DNA from: CAZBDU01 sp964490725
GTDB lineage: Bacteria; Spirochaetota; Spirochaetia; SZUA-6; DRHE01
DNA: 11,561 nt
Reading direction: 5' to 3'
Assembly: GCA_964490725.1 (NCBI GenBank)
Contig: CAZBDU010000133.1
Location: 1-11,561, forward strand
Positions 6,176 through 11,561 of this stretch are shown here, piece by piece (within the stretch, counting starts at the first letter, position 1; every line of letters starts with the position of its first letter). The position numbers were made by a program, and so were the translations under genes. The notes beneath the pieces were generated by a model that was not told where the DNA came from, did not search any database, and worked only from the letters and a program-made list of their open reading frames with translations.

Positions 6176-6471
6176 ATGAAAGTTCGCCCTGCGGGGCAAC
6201 GTGGTGGCCATGGCCGCGGGCATCATCGTGGGCGCGGCCTTCGGGGCGATGGTCTCATCCCTGGTGGCGGACCTGATCATGCCGCCGCTGGGGCTGCTGG
6301 TGGGGAGCGTGGATTTCTCACGCCTGTTCCTGGCGCTCAGGGCGGGCGTCCCTCCCGGGCCCTACGACTCGCTGGAGGCCGCGCGCAGCGCCGGCGCAGC
6401 CGAGCCAGGAGGTGGCATTGCTCACGGAGATCCGTGACGCCCTGAACAGGGGCGGAGGAGGAAAAGAATGA
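6176..6471 (+). pseudogene. mscL: mscL remnant (large-conductance mechanosensitive channel), frameshifted and missing TM2
   Basis: The frame starting with AAG 6180 encodes KFALRGNVVAMAAG, then IIVGAAFGAMVSSLVADLI and MPPLGLLVG..VDFSRLF, the unmistakable first transmembrane helix and post-TM1 segment of MscL. A TGA directly precedes it in frame; ATG 6176 reads into it only if one A of ATGAAAGTTC is dropped (giving MKFALRGNV). Homology continues to GPYDSLEAARSAGA, then jumps near 6391-6402 to another frame encoding SQEVALLTEIRDALNRG, the cytoplasmic C-terminal helix typical of MscL, ending at TGA 6469-6471. TM2 and its flanks, some 45 residues, are absent. No working channel can be made from this sequence. 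The end overlaps the next gene's ATG by 4 bp, so the intact ancestor was probably operonic with it. A 78-aa reading from GTG 6201 is only a fragment. Confidence 0.8.
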
Positions 6472-7424
6472 AGGCGATGGTGATCAGGGGTTTCGGGGGC
6501 CCGGAGGTCTTCGAGCTGAAGGAAATGGATCGGCCCCGGCCCGGCGCCGGGGAGGTGCTGGTGCGGGTGGAAGCCTCTTCGGTCAACCCGGTGGACTACA
6601 AGATACGCCGCGCCGGCTCCTGGGCCGGCATCGAGCCGCCGGCGGTGATCGGCTACGACGTGTCGGGCGTGGTGGAGGAGACTGGACCCGGTGTGACGGA
6701 TCTGCGGCCCGGAGAGGAGGTCTACTACACCGCCGAGATTTTCGGAGCTCCGGGGTGCTATGCCGAGATGCACGTGGCCTCGGCGGCCATCGTGGCCCGC
6801 AAGCCCGGAACGCTCACGCACCTGGAGGCTGCCTGCGTTCCCCTGGCCGGCGCCACCGCCTGGGACGCCCTGGTGACACGCGCCGGGCTGTCCTTGGGGG
6901 AGACGGCGCTCATCCACGGCGCCGCGGGGGGCGTGGGCCATTTCGCCGTTCAGATCGCCAAGGCGGCCGGGGCCTTCGTCTTCGCCACCTGCGGAGCCCA
7001 CGCCGCGGAGTTCGTCCGCGGGCTGGGCGCCGACCGGGTCATCGACTACCGCTCGGAGGATTTCGTGGAAATCGTGCGCCGCGAAACCGGGGGGGAAGGC
7101 GTGGACTTCGTTCTGGACTCGATCGGGGCAGACAACCTGGCCCGCAGCCTGGAGGTCACCCGTGCGTGCGGCCGCCTCGCCTCCATCGTGCACACCGACA
7201 CCGGCTTCAGCAGGGCCTACGACAAGAACGTCACGCTGCACTTCATGTTCCTCCAGCGGGCCCGCTACAAGCTGGTGCATCTGCGCAGCCTGATCGAGCG
7301 GGGCGCGCTGAAGCCGGCGGTGGATTCCACCTTCCCGCTGCGGGAGGTGGCGGAGGCGCACCGCAGGCTGGAGGGCGGCGGCGTGCACGGCAAGGTGGCC
7401 CTCCAGGTGGAAGGCGGGCTCTGA
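6468..7424 (+). CDS. Zinc-free medium-chain dehydrogenase, NAD(P)H:quinone oxidoreductase-like
   Basis: Cytosolic NADPH-dependent reductase of the MDR superfamily (QOR/zeta-crystallin branch), reducing quinones or activated enones; substrate unknown. It has 318 residues, full length. N-terminal GroES-like domain: GGPEVFELKE (10-19), VRVEASSVNPVDYK (32-45) and GYDVSGVV (62-69). Rossmann domain: ALIHGAAGGVG (147-157), the AxxGxxG cofactor motif, then VIDYRSEDF (191-199) and GVDFVLDSIG (211-220). The C-terminal AHRRLEGGGVHGKVALQV is family-typical. The structural-zinc cysteine cluster and catalytic Cys/His zinc ligands are absent, placing it in the zinc-free group. It starts at ATG 6468 with GGAGGAGG (6454-6461) 6 nt upstream; the ATG overlaps the stop of the mscL remnant. 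Two inverted repeats follow its stop. Confidence 0.9.
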   Translation: MKAMVIRGFGGPEVFELKEMDRPRPGAGEVLVRVEASSVNPVDYKIRRAGSWAGIEPPAVIGYDVSGVVEETGPGVTDLRPGEEVYYTAEIFGAPGCYAEMHVASAAIVARKPGTLTHLEAACVPLAGATAWDALVTRAGLSLGETALIHGAAGGVGHFAVQIAKAAGAFVFATCGAHAAEFVRGLGADRVIDYRSEDFVEIVRRETGGEGVDFVLDSIGADNLARSLEVTRACGRLASIVHTDTGFSRAYDKNVTLHFMFLQRARYKLVHLRSLIERGALKPAVDSTFPLREVAEAHRRLEGGGVHGKVALQVEGGL

Positions 7425-7435
7425 ACGCCCGTCCC

Positions 7436-7461
7436 AGGCTGCGGCCCTCACCGCGCAGCCT
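7436..7461 (+). terminator. Stem-loop after the quinone-reductase gene
   Basis: AGGCTGCG (7436-7443) pairs perfectly with CGCAGCCT (7454-7461) over a 10-nt loop, 11 nt after the stop. It is not followed directly by a U-run (the nearest T-tract is at 7490-7495), so termination is possible but unproven. Confidence 0.35.
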
Positions 7462-7475
7462 CCTTGCATGCAAGG
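7462..7475. promoter_or_regulatory. 14-bp perfect palindrome upstream of peptidase gene
   Basis: CCTTGCATGCAAGG is fully self-complementary. It overlaps a weak -35-like TTGCAT (7464-7469) that is 18 bp from TATTTT (7488-7493), with the peptidase TTG start at 7514. A dimeric repressor or activator could bind here. Sequence-only proposal. Confidence 0.35.
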
Positions 7476-7513
7476 GCGGTTCGTGGTTATTTTTTGAGCA
7501 AGGAGAACAGGCC

Positions 7514-8197
7514 TTGATCGGATACTTCTTTTCCTACTGGTGGATGCTTCTTCCGGCGATCGTGCTGGGGTTCATCGCGCAGTCGATGGTGCGCAGTACC
7601 TATGCCAGGTACCGCGAGGTCCGCACCCGCGGGGGGATTACCGGCGCCGAGGTGGCGCAGAGGATTCTGAGCGAGAACGGCGTGAAGGGGGTGCCGGTGG
7701 AGATGGTCTCCGGGGACCTGACAGACCACTACGACCCGCGCTCCAGGACCTTGCGGCTGTCCCAGGGGGTGTACTCCGGAACCAATGTCGCCGCCCTGGG
7801 GGTGGCGGCTCACGAAACGGGGCACGCCATCCAGCACTCCCGGGCGTACTTCCCGTTGACGGTGCGCAACTCCGTCTACCCGGTGGCCTCATTCGGCTCC
7901 AACCTGGGCCCCATCATCGTGTTCGGGGGGCTGCTGCTCGGCATCGGGGAGCCGTTCATCACCATCGGCATCGTGCTGTTCGGCTTCGCGGTCGCCTTTT
8001 CCCTGCTCACCTTGCCGGTGGAGTTCAACGCCTCCGGTCGCGCCCTGCGTATCCTCAGCCGCGGCGGCTACCTCACCGCTGAAGAGCTCAAGGGGGCGCG
8101 CAGCGTTCTGAACGCCGCCGCCATGACCTACGTGGCCGCGGCCCTCGCCTCGGTGCTGACCCTACTGCGGCTCCTCATGCTCAGGGGCCGGCGCTGA
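7514..8197 (+). CDS. YugP-type membrane zinc metallopeptidase (Zn_peptidase_2 family)
   Basis: Predicted integral-membrane neutral zinc metallopeptidase of the YugP/PF04298 group; physiological substrate unknown. It has 227 residues, typical. N-terminal membrane helix (about residues 4-22), then a soluble part with STYARYREV and GITGAEVAQRIL. The family motif LTDHYDPRSRTLRLS (69-83) precedes AAHETGHAIQH (98-108), the HExxH zinc site (H100, E101, H104). The Glu of LPVEFNAS (E170) is the likely third ligand. Two or three hydrophobic helices (about 132-170 and 200-222) anchor the C-terminal half. TTG 7514 is chosen because AAGGAG (7500-7505) is 8 nt upstream and the reading gives the YugP-like N-terminus; ATG 7544 would cut the first helix. 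The 3' end overlaps the oppositely oriented kinase gene by 36 bp. Confidence 0.9.
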   Translation: MIGYFFSYWWMLLPAIVLGFIAQSMVRSTYARYREVRTRGGITGAEVAQRILSENGVKGVPVEMVSGDLTDHYDPRSRTLRLSQGVYSGTNVAALGVAAHETGHAIQHSRAYFPLTVRNSVYPVASFGSNLGPIIVFGGLLLGIGEPFITIGIVLFGFAVAFSLLTLPVEFNASGRALRILSRGGYLTAEELKGARSVLNAAAMTYVAAALASVLTLLRLLMLRGRR

Positions 8198-10651
8198 CCT
8201 GCCGGCCGGCGCCGAGCCCGCCGGCGGCGTCCCCCCGGGCTGCGGGGCGCCGCTCCTGAAGGCCGCCAGCAGCCGCTCCACGGGCCCCTCCTTGCTGAGG
8301 AACCGTTCCACCTCCGCTGCCAGGATGCGCAGCGCCGTCTGCTCCCGGGCGCCGGTGGTCAGAGCGAAGATGCGAATGTGCGGCCACATGCGCCGGATGA
8401 ACCGGGCCAGCCCCAGGTGCGCTTCCGGCACGGTGGCGTCCAGGAACACGACGTGCGGCTGCTTCAACCGCACCGCTTCGATGGCCTTCTGCCCGCCGGA
8501 GGCTTGTCCCACCTCCGCCACGTCCGGTTCCCGGCTCAGCAGCGCCGCCAGCGCCTGGCGCACCGCCGGGTGATCGTCCACCAGCAGGATCCGGTAGCGG
8601 GTCTTGCCGTCGCCGGCGGCGCGCGGCGCGGAGCGGGCAGCCTGCTCCGCGGGAGCGGCGAGCATGGGACAGACGAGCACGAAGCGGCTGCCCCTGCCGG
8701 GAGAGCTGTCGATGGTGAGGCTTCCGCCCAGCAGCGCCGCGCGCTCGCTGATGTTGAGCAGCCCGAACCCTCCGGCCAGGCCCCCTTCGGTCCGCAGAGC
8801 GGCGGTGTCGAACCCGCGCCCGCGGTCTTCCACCACCACCTTCACGTTCGCCCCGGAGCGCACCGCTCGTACCGCCGCGCTGTCCGCCCCGGAATGTTTC
8901 ACCGCGTTGAACAGCAGCTCCCGCACCGCGGCGAAGATGAACTGCCGGCTGCGTTCCGGGGCCGCCTCCGCCGCCCGGCTCACCTGCAGGCTCACCCGCA
9001 GACCGTGCTTCTCCTTCATCTGTCCGGCCAGCCACTGCAGGGCCACGCCCAGTCCCGCCCGGCGGAGGACCGGTGGGCTGAGATCGTGGCTCAGCGAACG
9101 GGTGATCTCGATGGCTTCCTGCATGGTCCGGCGGATCACCTCCAGGGACTCCCGCTCCTGCTCGCCGCTCACCGCCCCGGAGAGCATGTCCGCATGCATG
9201 ATCACCGCCGCCAGCATCTGCTGCAGGTCGTCGTGCAGGATCTCTGCCAGCCGCCGCCGCTCCCGCTGCTCCGCGTCGGAGAGCTCCGCCGCCAGGGCCC
9301 GCAGCTGGCCGGCCCGCTGCTCCAGGGCCGCGTTGAGCCGCTTGAGCTCGTCCTCGGCCCGCTTCCGCTCCGTCACCTCCTCCATGTTGAAGACCAGCGA
9401 CCACACTCTTTCCTTTTCGTCCAGCAGGGGTGTGAGGGCCCAGTTCCAGTAGGTCACGCCCCGTTCGGGGTTGCGCGGATGCACGAAGGGCCGCACGAAC
9501 GCCTGGTAGGGTTTTCCGGTGTGAACCGCGCGGCGGAAGATGCGCTGGTTCTCCTGGTGAGGGTAGAGCTCGAAATGGTTGCGGCCCGAGAGCTCCTCCG
9601 GAGTGAAACCTCCCGCCCGGGCATAGGCCTCGTTCACGCGGATGAAGTTGAAGCCGCGGTCCATGAAGGCCAGGGGCGTCGGTGTGTGGCGGAAGAAGGC
9701 CTCCAGCAGCGCCGAGCTCTCGCGCAGGGACCGCTCCGCGGCGGTTCTGCGCCCCACCTCCCGGGTCAGCTCCTGGACCACCGTTTCCAGCTCCGCGGTG
9801 CGCTCCTTCACCCGCAGCTCCAGCCGGCGGTTCGCCTCCGCCAGATGTTGCGCCGCCTCCACGCGGTCGGAGATGTCGGTCACGGAGCCGCAGGCCCGCA
9901 GGGCCGCGCCCCGTTCGTCCCGCTCCACTACGGTCCCCCGCACCGCAACCCAGGCGTAGCCGCCTGCGCGCCACACGCGCAGCTCCATCTCCACGGTGTC
10001 CCTCACGGCGGCCTGCCCGCGAATAACGGCCACCCCCTGCCGCGCCCTTCTGCGGTCCTCCGGGTGCACCAGCGCGGCCAGATGCTCCAGGTCGAGCTGC
10101 TCGTGGCCGGCGCCCAGGACCGCTCCGCGGCCTCCGAAAAGGTAGACCAGAGGGCGCCGGGCGTCCCAATCCCAGTAGCTGTCTCTGCTGGCGGCCAGGA
10201 CCTGCTCCAGCCGGTCCTGGTAGCGGTCCAGGGCACGGGACGCGTTCCTGGAGCCGGTGATGTCCTCGATCACCGCCATCGTCTCCCGCACCCGTCCCTG
10301 CCCGTCGCGAACCGCCGTCCCGGTCACCCGCACCCAGATCACCTGGCCGTCCCGGCGAAGGCAACGTTTCTCGATCCTCCAGCTGTCCACCTCTCCCCGC
10401 CGCACCGGGTCCACCAGGGTCAGGTCCTCCCGCCGGTCGTCGGGGTGGGTGATGTCGGTGAAGGTCATGCCCAGCAGCTCCTCCTGGGAGAAGCCCGTGA
10501 TCTCCGCCAGCTTTCGGTTCACCCGGCGGAAGCGGCCCGTCTGGGGGTCCGCCACCGCCATGCCCACAGCGGACAGCTGGAACAGGGTGCGGAGCTCCTG
10601 GCCGTTCGTGGACTCTGCCGGGATGGTCCGGGAATTGCCGCGTGCTGCCAT
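8162..10651 (-). CDS. Hybrid sensor histidine kinase: three PAS domains, HisKA_3, HATPase and C-terminal receiver
   Basis: 829-residue cytoplasmic signalling kinase; no transmembrane segment or signal peptide seen. PAS1 about 18-135 (FQLSAVGMAVADPQTG), PAS2 about 145-265, a coiled coil about 266-312, PAS3 about 313-430 (RHTPTPLAFMDRGFNFIRVNEAY), then a second coiled coil. The kinase core is NarL/DesK-type (HPK7): phospho-accepting H473 in EILHDDLQQ, N582 in ELLFNAVKH, the ATP-lid EDRGRGFD (608-615) and GGFGLLNISERA (627-638). A receiver follows at about 685-800: D692/D693, phospho-acceptor D738 in VVFLDATVP, T765/T766 and K787. No HTH output follows; a Pro/Ala/Gly tail ends it. No redox or haem ligand stands out, so the signal is unknown. 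There is no Shine-Dalgarno before ATG 10651; a close promoter suggests a very short leader. A cognate regulator must lie elsewhere. It is tail-to-tail with the peptidase gene and head-to-head with the glycosylase gene. Confidence 0.92.
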   Translation of the reverse strand: MAARGNSRTIPAESTNGQELRTLFQLSAVGMAVADPQTGRFRRVNRKLAEITGFSQEELLGMTFTDITHPDDRREDLTLVDPVRRGEVDSWRIEKRCLRRDGQVIWVRVTGTAVRDGQGRVRETMAVIEDITGSRNASRALDRYQDRLEQVLAASRDSYWDWDARRPLVYLFGGRGAVLGAGHEQLDLEHLAALVHPEDRRRARQGVAVIRGQAAVRDTVEMELRVWRAGGYAWVAVRGTVVERDERGAALRACGSVTDISDRVEAAQHLAEANRRLELRVKERTAELETVVQELTREVGRRTAAERSLRESSALLEAFFRHTPTPLAFMDRGFNFIRVNEAYARAGGFTPEELSGRNHFELYPHQENQRIFRRAVHTGKPYQAFVRPFVHPRNPERGVTYWNWALTPLLDEKERVWSLVFNMEEVTERKRAEDELKRLNAALEQRAGQLRALAAELSDAEQRERRRLAEILHDDLQQMLAAVIMHADMLSGAVSGEQERESLEVIRRTMQEAIEITRSLSHDLSPPVLRRAGLGVALQWLAGQMKEKHGLRVSLQVSRAAEAAPERSRQFIFAAVRELLFNAVKHSGADSAAVRAVRSGANVKVVVEDRGRGFDTAALRTEGGLAGGFGLLNISERAALLGGSLTIDSSPGRGSRFVLVCPMLAAPAEQAARSAPRAAGDGKTRYRILLVDDHPAVRQALAALLSREPDVAEVGQASGGQKAIEAVRLKQPHVVFLDATVPEAHLGLARFIRRMWPHIRIFALTTGAREQTALRILAAEVERFLSKEGPVERLLAAFRSGAPQPGGTPPAGSAPAGRSAPAPEHEEPQ

Positions 10652-10663
10652 GTCTTGATTTTC

Positions 10664-10692
10664 AATTTACGGCTCACACCGGCGAGCGTCCA
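10664..10692 (-). promoter_or_regulatory. Candidate promoter for hybrid kinase gene
   Basis: Minus strand TGGACG (10692-10687, four of six to TTGACA), a 17-bp spacer and TAAATT (10669-10664, four of six to TATAAT) in a local A/T-rich patch. The -10 ends 12 nt before ATG 10651, so the leader would be only about 5 nt, consistent with no visible ribosome-binding site. Confidence 0.45.
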
Positions 10693-10798
10693 CCGCAATC
10701 GTCTGCCCGCCGTGTGGCACTAACCTTGCGTCTCTACTCCAGGAGAGGCGGTCCGGCCGGCCTGCTGCCGTCCCCCGGACGCCTGAAGGAGGATCGTC

Positions 10799-11561
10799 AT
10801 GCCCGAGCTGCCGGACCTACAGGTCTACAAGGAGTATCCGGATGCCAGCGCGCTGCGCGCAAGGACACAGCAGGTGCGCGTGGACAGCCGCAAGGTGCTG
10901 GAGGGAAGCTCGGAGAGCTCGCTGCGCCGGGCGCTGCGGGGCAACAGCTTCCAGTCCACCCGGCGGCACGGGAAGTGCCTGTTCGCCAGGCTGGACAACG
11001 GCCGCAGCCTGCTGCTGCACTTCGGGATGACCGGTTTTCTCAAGTACTTCAAAGATCCCAGGGGGACCCCCGGCCACGAGCGGCTGCTGATCGGCTTTGC
11101 CGGCGGCTACCACCTGGCCTACGTCAACCAGCGCCTCCTGGGCAAGGTAGCCCTGCTGCGCGACGAGGAAGCGTACCTGCGCGGCAAGCAGCCGGGACCG
11201 GATGCGTTGGAGGTGAGCCGGGAGAAGCTGGCCCGAATTCTGGACCGGGGCAGGGGCATGACAAAGACCACCCTGATGAACCGGAAGCTGCCGGCCGGCC
11301 TGGCAAACCTCTACACCGACGAGATCCTCTTCCAGGCCGGGGTCTATCCCAGGCTGCCGGTCTCCTCCCTGAGGCACGATCGGGTGAGATGGCTCTACGA
11401 CAGGATGCCTGTAGGTGCAGGGCCCGGCGTAGACGTCGGAGCCGGTGTGCAGCGCCACCGTGAGCAGCGCCCATCGGTGGAGCCGGTTGTAGCGCTCCTC
11501 CGGGACCTGCAGCGCCGCGGCTCCTTCCAGGGCCGCCTCCCACCGCCCGGCGGGGTCCGCC
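10799..11561 (+). CDS. Fpg/Nei-family DNA glycosylase, 3' end lost (homology to about 11407)
   Basis: Base-excision-repair enzyme that removes oxidised bases and nicks the strand. The frame is open to the window end without a stop. It starts at ATG 10799 with GAAGGAGG (10785-10792) 6 nt upstream. The mature N-terminus PELPD has the catalytic Pro (P2) and Glu (E3). RRHGK (56-60) holds the conserved lysine, followed by HFGMTG (74-79), and the helix-two-turn-helix segment TTLMNRKLPAGLANLY..EILFQAGVYP (about 157-184) includes N170. After residue 203 (LYDRM, 11407) the family pattern stops: the expected final helix and the zinc finger are absent, and codon third positions become A/T-rich (12 of the next 51, against about 23 of the first 203). 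Real glycosylase sequence is therefore credible only to about 11407. It is divergent from the hybrid kinase gene. Confidence 0.85.
   Translation, partial: MPELPDLQVYKEYPDASALRARTQQVRVDSRKVLEGSSESSLRRALRGNSFQSTRRHGKCLFARLDNGRSLLLHFGMTGFLKYFKDPRGTPGHERLLIGFAGGYHLAYVNQRLLGKVALLRDEEAYLRGKQPGPDALEVSREKLARILDRGRGMTKTTLMNRKLPAGLANLYTDEILFQAGVYPRLPVSSLRHDRVRWLYDRMPVGAGPGVDVGAGVQRHREQRPSVEPVVALLRDLQRRGSFQGRLPPPGGVR
11408..11561 (-). CDS. Possible fragment of an unrelated minus-strand gene at window end
   Basis: Reading the minus strand from the window edge gives an open frame starting ADPAGRWEAALEGAAALQ and continuing through ERYNRLHRWALLTVALHTG and SDVYAGPCTY. Only 3 of about 51 codons end in A or T, the local coding norm, while the plus-strand glycosylase frame over the same bases has 12. 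I recognise no family. Beyond about 11407 the frame only shadows the glycosylase. It could be the C-terminal part of a convergent gene joined by rearrangement or by assembly error. It has no start inside the window other than an internal GTG at 11458. Confidence 0.3.

Noticed and set aside
6026..6445. 139-aa plus-strand frame covering the mscL region
   Set aside because: Arg/Gly-rich translation without homology; the MscL pattern is in the other two frames.
8378..10723. 781-aa plus-strand open frame opposite the hybrid kinase gene
   Set aside because: It is antisense to a kinase with all catalytic motifs. Its translation is His/Arg/Gln/Pro-rich without domains, the usual shadow of a GC-rich gene.
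10652..10798. Plus-strand promoter for the glycosylase in the divergent spacer
   Set aside because: TAACCT at 10721-10726 is the best hexamer, but no -35 lies at a suitable distance.
1..11561. CRISPR array, tRNA, rRNA, transposase or integrase
   Set aside because: No spaced repeat array, cloverleaf-like sequence, or transposase/integrase motif was seen by eye on either strand.

Overview
The window is 11.6 kb of high-GC bacterial DNA. Third codon positions are strongly G/C, starts are a mix of ATG, GTG and TTG, and genes are tightly packed with several 4-bp ATGA, GTGA or TTGA stop/start overlaps. Most genes have strong Shine-Dalgarno sequences, but a few have none and a -10-like hexamer only 6-12 nt before the start codon, which suggests leaderless or near-leaderless mRNAs. 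No marker gene fixes the phylum. The gene mix (two-subunit 2-oxoacid dehydrogenase E1, Pct-type CoA-transferase, YugP-type metallopeptidase, Phd/PIN toxin-antitoxin, Fpg/Nei glycosylase) fits an uncultured high-GC soil or sediment bacterium, possibly assembled from a metagenome. That is inference.

Layout. (1) 74-676 (+): a small class I SAM methyltransferase, followed by a GC-rich hairpin. (2) 755-5287 (+): a metabolic block with TPP-dependent E1 alpha and E1 beta (ATGA overlap), a 170-bp spacer holding a promoter-like site and a possible 45-codon ORF, a FabG-like short-chain dehydrogenase, and a propionate/acetate-type CoA-transferase (ATGA overlap). No lipoyl E2 or E3 gene is present. The block looks built for oxidative decarboxylation or cleavage of a small oxo or acyloin substrate, linked to a keto/hydroxy interconversion and CoA exchange. 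(3) 5346-5990 (-): a Phd/YefM-type antitoxin overlapping a PIN-domain toxin that is frameshifted and internally shortened at a 15-bp direct repeat. (4) 6176-6471 (+): a broken mscL with a 1-nt 5' frameshift and loss of the second transmembrane segment. It overlaps the start of (5) 6468-7424 (+), an intact zinc-free medium-chain NAD(P)H:quinone-reductase-like gene. (6) 7514-8197 (+): a YugP-type membrane zinc metallopeptidase started from TTG behind a 14-bp perfect palindrome. (7) 8162-10651 (-): an 829-residue PAS-PAS-PAS-HisKA_3-HATPase-receiver hybrid kinase, overlapping the peptidase gene tail-to-tail by 36 bp. (8) 10799 to the end (+): an Fpg/Nei-family DNA glycosylase whose homology stops near 11407, where minus-strand coding signal takes over.

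The most notable points are three damaged loci (vapC-like toxin, mscL, glycosylase 3' end), each with a localised junction. They could be real gene decay or assembly artefacts, and read-level data would separate the two. Also notable are the orphan E1/SDR/CoA-transferase block and the recurring leaderless-type promoters. I see no convincing new defence or mobile system, and no CRISPR, tRNA or rRNA.
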